Positions 57,269 to 64,000 of a stretch of 64,000 nucleotides of DNA are shown here, in pieces. A program made the translations under genes and the position numbers. The stretch is from CAVQBJ01 sp963819075. Lineage in GTDB: Bacteria; Actinomycetota; Thermoleophilia; Solirubrobacterales; Solirubrobacteraceae. Location: the NCBI GenBank assembly GCA_963819075.1, contig CAWFUP010000004.1, positions 620,001 through 684,000 on the forward strand. Direction: 5' to 3'. The notes beneath the pieces are model-generated. The model saw nothing but the letters and a program-made list of their open reading frames with translations. It ran no database searches and had not been told where the DNA came from. Position 1 is the stretch's first letter; every line of letters begins with the position of its first letter.

Positions 57269-58127
57269 AGAACCCCTTCCCGGTCTTCTGGCCGAAGTGG
57301 CCGGCGGCGACGAGGTCACGCATGCCGCGATGTACGTAGAAGCGGTCGCCGTAGGAGGCGTAGAGATGCTCGGCCACCTTCAACACCGTGTCCAGCCCGA
57401 GCAGGTCGCTGAGGTAGAACGGGCCCATCGGGGCGACCTTCGACTCGCCGACGGCCTGATCGATCGCCGGGATGTCGAGACCCTCCTCCTCCTGCAGACG
57501 CCAGATCTCGGCGACCGCCGAGTTGAGGATGCGGTTGAGGACGAACCCCGGCACCTCGCCGCAGGTGATCGGCATCTTGCGGATCGACTGCGCGAAGTTC
57601 GCGGCGGCCTGGAGGGTCTGCAGCGACGTCTCGTCGCCCTCGATCACCTCGATGAGCCGCATGATCGAGGCTGGGTAGGCGAAGTGGAACCCGACGACCT
57701 GCTCCGGGCGGCTCGTCGCCCCGGCCATCTCGGTGATCGACAGCGACGACGTGTTCGACGAGAGGATCGCGTGCCCCGGGGTCACGGCATCGAGCTCCTC
57801 GAACACCGCGTGCTTGATCTCCATCCGCTCCGGCACCGCCTCGATCACGAAGTCGACGTCGCCGAAGGGGCCGTAGCTCGTCGTCGGATCGATGCGCCCG
57901 AGCACGGCCTCCAGCTCGGCATCGGCCTGCTCGGCGCTGAGCTTCTCCTTCGCCACGAGTGCGGCGAGCTGCCCGGCGGTCACCTGCCGCGCCTTGTCGA
58001 GGCCGGCCTGCACGAGCCCGTCGTCGATGTCCTTGAGCACTACGGGGATCTCCGCGGAGGCGATCACCTGTGCGATCTCGCCCCCCATCGTGCCGGCGCC
58101 GACGACGGCGGCTTTGAACACGAACAT
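57252..58127 (-). CDS. 3-hydroxyacyl-CoA dehydrogenase
   Basis: A 291-residue NAD enzyme. VVGAGTMGGEIAQVIASAEI is the dinucleotide loop. The catalytic His is in VVGFHFAYPA with the partner Glu in IEVIEG; SSNTSSLSITEMA and PGFVLNRILNS follow. The C-terminal domain ends GQKTGKGFYEH. It oxidises 3-hydroxyacyl-CoA in beta-oxidation or butyrate-type metabolism. ATG 58127 has a GAGGAG site 6 bases upstream. It heads the operon with the hydratase fusion and the sirtuin. Confidence 0.93.
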   Translation of the reverse strand: MFVFKAAVVGAGTMGGEIAQVIASAEIPVVLKDIDDGLVQAGLDKARQVTAGQLAALVAKEKLSAEQADAELEAVLGRIDPTTSYGPFGDVDFVIEAVPERMEIKHAVFEELDAVTPGHAILSSNTSSLSITEMAGATSRPEQVVGFHFAYPASIMRLIEVIEGDETSLQTLQAAANFAQSIRKMPITCGEVPGFVLNRILNSAVAEIWRLQEEEGLDIPAIDQAVGESKVAPMGPFYLSDLLGLDTVLKVAEHLYASYGDRFYVHRGMRDLVAAGHFGQKTGKGFYEHAS

Positions 58128-58298
58128 GGCGTCTCCTCGCTGGATCTCGGTCGGGGCGCGGCGGGTGCCGCCGCACGAGCACCACGACGGCCGGCGTTCG
58201 CGATCAGGCGACCGGCGTGGCGGCGCCGCGAAATCTAGCGCAGCACCACGTTCGGACAACCGGCTTGGCCGTGCTGCGGGACGGGTAGGGTGCCTTGC

Positions 58299-59249
58299 GT
58301 GAACTCCTACCGACGCATCTTCCCCATCGCCGTCGCCGCCGCGACGGCGCTCTCCGCGCTCGTGCCCGTCGGCGCCCAGGCCGCTGTGCCGGCGGTCACG
58401 ACCGGCGGCGTGAGCGCAGTCACGTTCTCCTCGGCCACGCTGACCGCCATCGTCAACCCCGTTGGCGGCGAGACCGTCGCGAGCTTCCAGTACGGGCCCA
58501 CGCCCGCGCTCGGCACCACGACGCCGGTGACGCCTCTCGGAAACGGTCACCGCCCGCTCCCGTTCAGCTCATCGATCAGCGGCCTGGAGCCGGCCACGAA
58601 GTACTACTTCCGCATCGTGGCGACCGGCGCGAGCGGCAGCGCGGACGGCAAGATCGAGTCGTTCACCACCGCGGTGATCCCGCTCAGCCTGAGTCTGGCC
58701 ACGACACCGAACCCGGTCGTCTTCGGCGACCCGTTCACCGTCGAGGGCACGCTATCGGGCACCGGCAGCGCCAACCACGAGGTGGTGCTGCAGGCGAACC
58801 CGTTCCCCTACACGCAGGGCTTCCAGACGATCGGCAATCCGCAGATCACGAGCCCGATCGGGGGCTTTCAGTTCCCCTTCCTCGGGCTCGAGCAGACGGC
58901 GCAGCTGCGAGTCGTGGCGATCTCCGCCCCGCCGGCCGTCAGCCAGGTCGTTACCGAGACGGTGGCCGTGCGGGTCACACTGCAGATCTCGCGCACCCGC
59001 CAGGCCGGCGTCGATCGCTTCTCCGGCACGGTCAGCCCGCCCGAGCCGGGAGCCCTTGTCGGCTTCGAGCGCCTCAAGCCGAGGCGCGGGTTCGTAACGG
59101 TCGCCGGGGGCTCGCTCGGGTCCGGTGGCGGATCTGTGTCGCGCTTCAGCCGGCTGGTGCGCGTGCACCGCGGCGTGTACCGCGTCGGGATCGAGACGTC
59201 GGGCGGCCCACAGGCGTCGAACGTCAGCCAGACGGTGTCGCTGCCCTAG
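58299..59249 (+). CDS. Secreted beta-sandwich protein with fibronectin III-like domain
   Basis: A protein of about 316 residues with a signal peptide (RRIFPIAVAAATALSALVPV, cleavage near AQA-AVP). A fibronectin III-like domain covers about residues 30-125 (ATLTAIVNPVGGETVASFQY, LEPATKYYFRIVAT). The remainder is beta-rich Ig-like repeats without catalytic motifs. GTG 58299 is preferred to GTG 58290 because GGGTAGGG sits 8 bases before it. It is likely an exported surface or adhesion protein. It converges with the acyl-CoA dehydrogenase gene. Confidence 0.78.
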   Translation: MNSYRRIFPIAVAAATALSALVPVGAQAAVPAVTTGGVSAVTFSSATLTAIVNPVGGETVASFQYGPTPALGTTTPVTPLGNGHRPLPFSSSISGLEPATKYYFRIVATGASGSADGKIESFTTAVIPLSLSLATTPNPVVFGDPFTVEGTLSGTGSANHEVVLQANPFPYTQGFQTIGNPQITSPIGGFQFPFLGLEQTAQLRVVAISAPPAVSQVVTETVAVRVTLQISRTRQAGVDRFSGTVSPPEPGALVGFERLKPRRGFVTVAGGSLGSGGGSVSRFSRLVRVHRGVYRVGIETSGGPQASNVSQTVSLP

Positions 59250-59255
59250 CGCCCG

Positions 59256-59295
59256 CCGGGCGGCCCCGCGTGCGTCGTGCGCGCGGGGGGCCCGG
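59256..59295. terminator. Strong hairpin between convergent genes
   Basis: CCGGGC and CCCCGCG on the left pair with CGCGGGG and GCCCGG on the right around an 11-base loop, with a small internal bulge. It fills the 51-base gap between two convergent genes, so it probably ends both transcripts. There is no T-tract. Confidence 0.5.
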
Positions 59296-59300
59296 CGTGG

Positions 59301-60473
<1,173 letters not shown>

Positions 60474-60553
60474 TTGCCGTGTCTCCTGTTTGGCTTGCGC
60501 GCGGGAAACAGCCGGCCGCACAAGGTGCTTCGCGGTCGCCGCGCAGGAACAGA

Positions 60554-60569
60554 TTGACTAGTCAGTCAA
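60554..60569. promoter_or_regulatory. TetR-type operator TTGACT-N4-AGTCAA
   Basis: An inverted repeat with 6-base arms and a 4-base spacer (TTGACTAGTCAGTCAA), about 80 bases upstream of the acyl-CoA dehydrogenase start. GACTNNNNAGTC-type dyads are typical of TetR-family repressors of fatty-acid breakdown. The repressor itself is not adjacent. Confidence 0.6.
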
Positions 60570-60621
60570 CTCGTTCAACAAGCGTAGCGAAGGCACCCCC
60601 GCCCGACAAGGCCGCGCCCGG

Positions 60622-60765
60622 CTAGGAGGCGATCAGCAGCGTCCACACGACGACCGCGAGCCCGGCGATCACGCACGCCGCGGTCAGCACGACGATCGGG
60701 AGCTGCGTGGCGAACATCGCCGGGCGTCGCGGCGCGAACGTGCGGCGTCGCAGACGTTGCCACAT
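60622..60765 (-). CDS. Possible 47-residue single-pass membrane protein
   Basis: A short reading frame starting at ATG 60765. A basic N-terminus (WQRLRRRTFAPRRP) precedes a 24-residue hydrophobic segment (PIVVLTAACVIAGLAVVVWT) that reaches the C-terminus. The positive-inside layout is sensible for a small membrane protein. It is divergent from the gene at 60785 with 19 bases between starts. There is no homology evidence, so it may be a chance frame. Confidence 0.35.
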   Translation of the reverse strand: MWQRLRRRTFAPRRPAMFATQLPIVVLTAACVIAGLAVVVWTLLIAS

Positions 60766-60784
60766 GCGCCACAATCTAGGGAGC

Positions 60785-61240
60785 GTGCGCGCCGTCGTCG
60801 AGCTCCTACCCATCCTCGTCGTCGCCGCCGTCGTCATCGCCGGCGGACTGCAACTGCTGTCGGGCTCTGACCTGTACGGCCAGATCGGCCGCGGCGGCCT
60901 GTCGCTCGACGAGAGCGAGCGGGGCGGGCGGCCCTCCAGCGCGGCCGAGCGCGACGACGACATCCGCCAGATGCTCGCCGCTCGCAACGCCCGCCGCATG
61001 CGCCAGGGTCAGGCCGAGCTCGACGTCGAGGCCGAGCTGAGTCGCCTGACCCGGGGCCGGCCATCCGCGGGGCCCAACGGGCGCGCCGGCGCGCCGGTGG
61101 CGCACTCCGCCGGCGGCGACCCCGAGCTCGCCCGCGAGGTCCGCGACCTCGTGATCGCGCGGAACGCCCGGCGCGCGCGGCGTGGCCAGCCCCCGCTCGA
61201 CGTCGACGCCGAGGTCCGCCGCCAGCTCGACGCGCTCTGA
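60785..61240 (+). CDS. Membrane-anchored protein with two RNARR/LDVDAE repeats
   Basis: A 151-residue protein. An N-terminal transmembrane segment (LLPILVVAAVVIAGGLQLL) is followed by a polar region with two copies of one motif: AARNARRMRQGQAELDVEAE and IARNARRARRGQPPLDVDAE, about 60 residues apart. The basic-then-acidic unit recurs in other high-GC actinobacterial proteins of unknown function, often at the C-terminus. GTG 60785 has AGGGAG directly before it. No role is assigned. Confidence 0.65.
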   Translation: MRAVVELLPILVVAAVVIAGGLQLLSGSDLYGQIGRGGLSLDESERGGRPSSAAERDDDIRQMLAARNARRMRQGQAELDVEAELSRLTRGRPSAGPNGRAGAPVAHSAGGDPELAREVRDLVIARNARRARRGQPPLDVDAEVRRQLDAL

Positions 61241-61295
61241 TGTATCGCCGCCGTAGGCCAGGCGGCCGTCACCAACGTCGGGTATAAAGGCGCTC

Positions 61296-61613
61296 ATGGC
61301 CAACCAGCGGCGCTTTGAGCTCGATGAGCTGACGATCCGGCCCGGGACGTACTTCAACCCCCAGACCGAGGTACTCATCGTCGTCGACGACTCGGCCGGC
61401 ATGGACCACGACATCTTCGACACCGGGGAGTCCGAGGACGCCGAGTGGGTGCTCATCTCCGACGACACCCCGATCGACGAGCATCGGCGCGACGAGCTGC
61501 TCGAGCGGTTTCAGGTCGTTCACGGGAGCGACCATGCCGACGACGAGGCCGAGGAGACCGACGAGGACGACGACGAGGATGATCTCGAGCCTGACGAGGA
61601 CGAGCTCGAGTAG
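61296..61613 (+). CDS. Small acidic protein of unknown function
   Basis: A 105-residue protein. The first 70 residues look globular (FELDELTIRPGTYFNPQTEV, LIVVDDSAGMDHDIFD, AEWVLISDDTPIDE). The tail is almost pure Asp/Glu (EETDEDDDEDDLEPDEDELE). A TATAAA box lies 7 bases before the ATG. I do not recognise the family; the N-terminal block looks conserved-protein-like. It is convergent with the lipoprotein gene. Confidence 0.65.
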   Translation: MANQRRFELDELTIRPGTYFNPQTEVLIVVDDSAGMDHDIFDTGESEDAEWVLISDDTPIDEHRRDELLERFQVVHGSDHADDEAEETDEDDDEDDLEPDEDELE

Positions 61614-61629
61614 CTGATCGCCGGAGCGC

Positions 61630-62742
61630 TCAGCCCCCGTTCAGCAGCGGGGCGCACCTCGCCCGCGCCACGAGGTCCTGGCCGGCCTGCTCGTAGCAGC
61701 GCAGGTACGCGGGCGGCGCCGCTCCGCTGATCGACGGCGGCAGGGCCTTGCTCGTCGAGCTCGACGTCGTCACGGTCGTGCTCGGCTGGGCACCCGAAGT
61801 GCCGGTGGCAGCCCCACCGCCGGCTCCGAGCCGCTCCAGCGCGGCGACGAGCGTGGACAGCGGAAGCGCGTGGTCGGGCACGCGCACGCTGATCGGGAGG
61901 TTGAGCGCGGTGAAGCCGAGCGAGAAGACGAGCGCGCCGTGGCGCAGGCCACCAAGCGTCGCCTCATCGGCCGGCGTCGGATCGATGCTCGCGCGCAGGT
62001 CCAGGCGCCGCAGGAGATGATCGGACGCGCCAACGTACACGTCGACAGAGGCATGATCGATCGAGCGCGACAGGGCGGCCAGCTGCCCGGGCGTCAGGCT
62101 CGGCGTCGGAGTCGACGACCCGGCGAGGGCGAGCTCACCGCCGGCCCCGGCGACGCGGTTGAGGTCGGCGAGGAAGCGCGGCACGTCGAGGCCGGCGGAG
62201 ATGTGCTGCGTCTGAACTCCGTCGAGCGCGGCCTGGCCGACGACGCTGGGGTCCGAGAGCCACGGGGACGGATCGATACCAAGCGACGTCAGCGGCGTGC
62301 TGCCGGTGCCGGGAGAGCGCGCCGCGGCGAGCGCGTAGGAGTGTTGCAGAGCCGCGACGGCGCTCGGGGGTGCCACGAATGCGACGCCCGAGAGCTGCAC
62401 GACGAATCGGCGCCCGGTCGAGATCGCCTCAACGGAAGTCGTGCGGGCCTGCGCCGAGTTCGAGATGGTCAGCGCGAAGCGCGGGAGACGGCCGTCGCCG
62501 AGGCTCGCGAACGGGCCGGTCACGCTGAGCGACAGCGGCTGCGCCGGTCCGTGCACGCCGCTGCCGGTGAGTGCGAACAGCAGCGACAGCCGGCCGCTGC
62601 GCACCCGTTGCCCGGGGTGCAGGGCGTCGCCGAGCAGCGTCTTCGCGTTCGGGCTCGAGCCCCCGCACGAACCGACCGCGAGCGCCACCGCCGCGAGCGC
62701 AACTACTCGGGCTGCGATGGTTTTCCGCTCTCGTGCGTTCAC
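61630..62742 (-). CDS. Putative lipoprotein, LppX/LolA-like
   Basis: A 370-residue protein with a lipoprotein signal (lipobox LAVGSC, Cys at about residue 26). The mature part has the long beta-strand pattern seen in LppX/LprG-type lipid-carrying lipoproteins (RSGRLSLLFALTGSGVHGPA, LPRFALTISNSAQAR, VDVYVGASDHLLRRLDLRAS). A Ser/Thr-rich linker and a short Cys-containing C-terminus end it. Lipid transport or envelope binding is plausible but unproven. It is divergent from the epimerase gene. Confidence 0.72.
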   Translation of the reverse strand: MNARERKTIAARVVALAAVALAVGSCGGSSPNAKTLLGDALHPGQRVRSGRLSLLFALTGSGVHGPAQPLSLSVTGPFASLGDGRLPRFALTISNSAQARTTSVEAISTGRRFVVQLSGVAFVAPPSAVAALQHSYALAAARSPGTGSTPLTSLGIDPSPWLSDPSVVGQAALDGVQTQHISAGLDVPRFLADLNRVAGAGGELALAGSSTPTPSLTPGQLAALSRSIDHASVDVYVGASDHLLRRLDLRASIDPTPADEATLGGLRHGALVFSLGFTALNLPISVRVPDHALPLSTLVAALERLGAGGGAATGTSGAQPSTTVTTSSSTSKALPPSISGAAPPAYLRCYEQAGQDLVARARCAPLLNGG

Positions 62743-62797
62743 GAATCTCCGTGCGCCGGCCGGGGTCCTCGGGAGGCCACGCAGCGAACGGCGAGCG

Positions 62798-62803
62798 TAC
62801 CAT
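62798..62803 (+). promoter_or_regulatory. -10-like hexamer before epimerase gene
   Basis: TACCAT ends 7 bases before ATG 62811, in the divergent gap to the lipoprotein gene. There is no ribosome site, so a leaderless transcript is likely. Confidence 0.4.
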
Positions 62804-62810
62804 CGTCGCC

Positions 62811-64000
62811 ATGCACCGCCTGCTCGCGCTGGCGCTCGTCGGTGTGGCGCTTCTCGGGGCCGGCGTGGCCTCGCTCACCGCGTCGGCGACGGCCGCGTCC
62901 AGCGGCCCGACGGTGTCCGCGGCGCTCGCGTCGCTGCAGACCAGCGGCGCCGTGGCCCCGGCGCTGCACCACCAGTACCTCAGCGAGTACATCGCGGCCA
63001 AGCACCTGCTCGGCAAGCTGAGCGGCACGCGCGCCACCGAGCTCGGCGCAGTCCTCGCCAACCTGCAGGCGATGGCGGCGGCCGGAGAGTTCATCCCCTC
63101 GCGCCTGCCGGCGCTGTTCCTGACCCTGCAGCGCAACACGCAGTGGTGGAACACGGGCCCGCTCCTGAGCGCGGACGAGCGGGTCACCTTCCCCGGCAGC
63201 GGACTGGTCTGGGAGTACTACCCCGACCAGGGCATCGAGATCCAGTGGCTGGCCACCTTCGGCGAGGCGAACGGATACTGGCTCAGTGGTCAGACGAGCA
63301 AGCTGCAGGCGCTGCTCAACGAGGTCATCCCACTGGCCACGCAACGTGCCGGCGGGATCGCCTGGGAGTACCTGTTCCAGTTCGACGGCGGCCTGCCCCC
63401 GTGGACGAGCGGCCTGTCGCAGGGCACCGCGATCCAGGCGCTCGCTCGCGGGTGGTCGAGCGTGCACCTGGCGGCGTACAAGAGCGCGGCCGCCGCGGCG
63501 CTCGGGATCTTCGAGACGCCGCCACCGGTCGGCGTCCGCGTGCCGACAGCGGCCGGGGCGCACTACCTCGAGTACACCTACGCACCGCACGAGCGCATCA
63601 TCAACGGATTCATCCAGTCGCTCGTCGGCCTGTACGACTACACAAGGCTGACCGGCGACCCGCTCGGCGAGCAGCTCTTCGAGGCCGGCGATGCCGAGGC
63701 GCGCGTGGAGGTGCCGATGTACGACACCGGCGCGTGGTCGCTGTACGACCAGTCGAGCGAGTCCGATCTCAACTACCACGAGCTGCTCATCACCTTCCTG
63801 CAGAACCTCTGCACCCGCACCTCGCAGTCGCCGAGCCCACTTCCGGGCGTGGGCGGAACGACCGGCCCGACCGGACCGACCGGCCCGGCGGGCTCCACGG
63901 CGCCGGCCGGCGCCTCGTCGAGCGGTGGGGCCGTAGCCGCCCGCGCCCAGTCGAGCCAGGTGCCGCCGCTCGGAGACCCCGATGCCATCTACTGCACGAC
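62811..64000 (+). CDS. D-glucuronyl C5-epimerase-like secreted protein (3' partial)
   Basis: An open frame of at least 396 codons that runs off the right edge. A signal peptide (residues 1-28) and a helical region of about 110 residues come first. The C5-epimerase C-terminal (alpha/alpha-barrel) pattern then follows: GGLPPWTSGLSQGTAIQALA, YLEYTYAPHERIINGFIQSL, VGLYDYTRLTG, and YDTGAWSLYDQS. After about residue 345 comes a Gly/Pro/Thr-rich linker (GTTGPTGPTGPAG), so another domain may follow. Enzymes of this family convert glucuronate to iduronate in polysaccharides; activity here is unproven. Confidence 0.82.
   Translation, partial: MHRLLALALVGVALLGAGVASLTASATAASSGPTVSAALASLQTSGAVAPALHHQYLSEYIAAKHLLGKLSGTRATELGAVLANLQAMAAAGEFIPSRLPALFLTLQRNTQWWNTGPLLSADERVTFPGSGLVWEYYPDQGIEIQWLATFGEANGYWLSGQTSKLQALLNEVIPLATQRAGGIAWEYLFQFDGGLPPWTSGLSQGTAIQALARGWSSVHLAAYKSAAAAALGIFETPPPVGVRVPTAAGAHYLEYTYAPHERIINGFIQSLVGLYDYTRLTGDPLGEQLFEAGDAEARVEVPMYDTGAWSLYDQSSESDLNYHELLITFLQNLCTRTSQSPSPLPGVGGTTGPTGPTGPAGSTAPAGASSSGGAVAARAQSSQVPPLGDPDAIYCT

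Noticed and set aside
61870..63021. Plus-strand open frame of 383 codons
   Set aside because: Arginine-rich antisense of the lipoprotein gene; no domain.
62739..63779. Long minus-strand open frame of 346 codons
   Set aside because: It is the antisense shadow of the C5-epimerase-like gene, which has a signal peptide and family motifs on the plus strand.

Overview
The window is GC-rich, gene-dense bacterial chromosome. It looks like an actinobacterium of the Thermoleophilia/Solirubrobacterales type. The grounds are the composition, frequent GTG starts, many 4-base stop/start overlaps, CarD, DisA, ClpC, a LytR_C-domain protein, a SigH-type sigma factor next to rlmB-cysS, and several gene families typical of high-GC Gram-positives. 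The taxonomic placement is inference. I found no rRNA, tRNA, IS element, prophage or CRISPR array.

Layout. (1) 0-10.4 kb, mostly plus strand: LytR_C membrane protein, TetR regulator with an NmrA-like reductase, membrane-anchored trypsin-like protease, PAS-EAL phosphodiesterase, enoyl-CoA hydratase, HrpA helicase and a convergent haem-type membrane protein. (2) 10.5-22.2 kb, mostly minus: the conserved block radA-disA-carD-ispD-PHP phosphatase-ispF-cysS-rlmB-sigH, interrupted by a plus-strand lipid-type group (SCP2/hydrolase, acyltransferase, SRPBCC). Between disA and radA is a 0.7-kb non-coding region with an ordered A-B-B-B-A repeat structure. (3) 22.3-35.7 kb: a surface-glycan cluster with four glycosyltransferases, two C-methyltransferase-type enzymes, an SDR, a split transketolase and a glucose-1-phosphate cytidylyltransferase. 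It lies between radA and clpC, which are commonly close neighbours in related genomes. (4) 35.9-51.2 kb, mostly minus: clpC, lysS, greA, dus, coaX, folK-folB-folP, ftsH, hpt, tilS and a MerR-type/adenylate cyclase fusion. (5) 51.4-64 kb: SCP2-like protein, nucleoside phosphorylase, poorly characterised proteins, aldo/keto reductase, a sirtuin with two beta-oxidation genes in an operon, an acyl-CoA dehydrogenase with a TetR-type operator, a lipoprotein, and a D-glucuronyl C5-epimerase-like gene that runs off the right end.

How the genes fit together. The housekeeping blocks cover isoprenoid precursors (ispD, ispF), folate (folP, folB, folK), CoA (coaX), translation (cysS, lysS, tilS, dus, rlmB), transcription (carD, greA, sigH), c-di-AMP and DNA repair (disA, radA), and proteolysis (clpC, ftsH). 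In the glycan cluster, the SDR, both transketolase halves and a methyltransferase overlap by 4 bases each. This suggests a dedicated modified or two-carbon-branched sugar pathway, although its chemistry is not proven.

Three likely essential or conserved genes (radA, an FKBP prolyl isomerase, lysS) each carry one apparent single-base insertion that breaks the frame. I take these mainly as assembly errors. Many isolated genes have a TAnnnT hexamer 6-9 bases before the start codon and no Shine-Dalgarno sequence, which suggests leaderless transcription.
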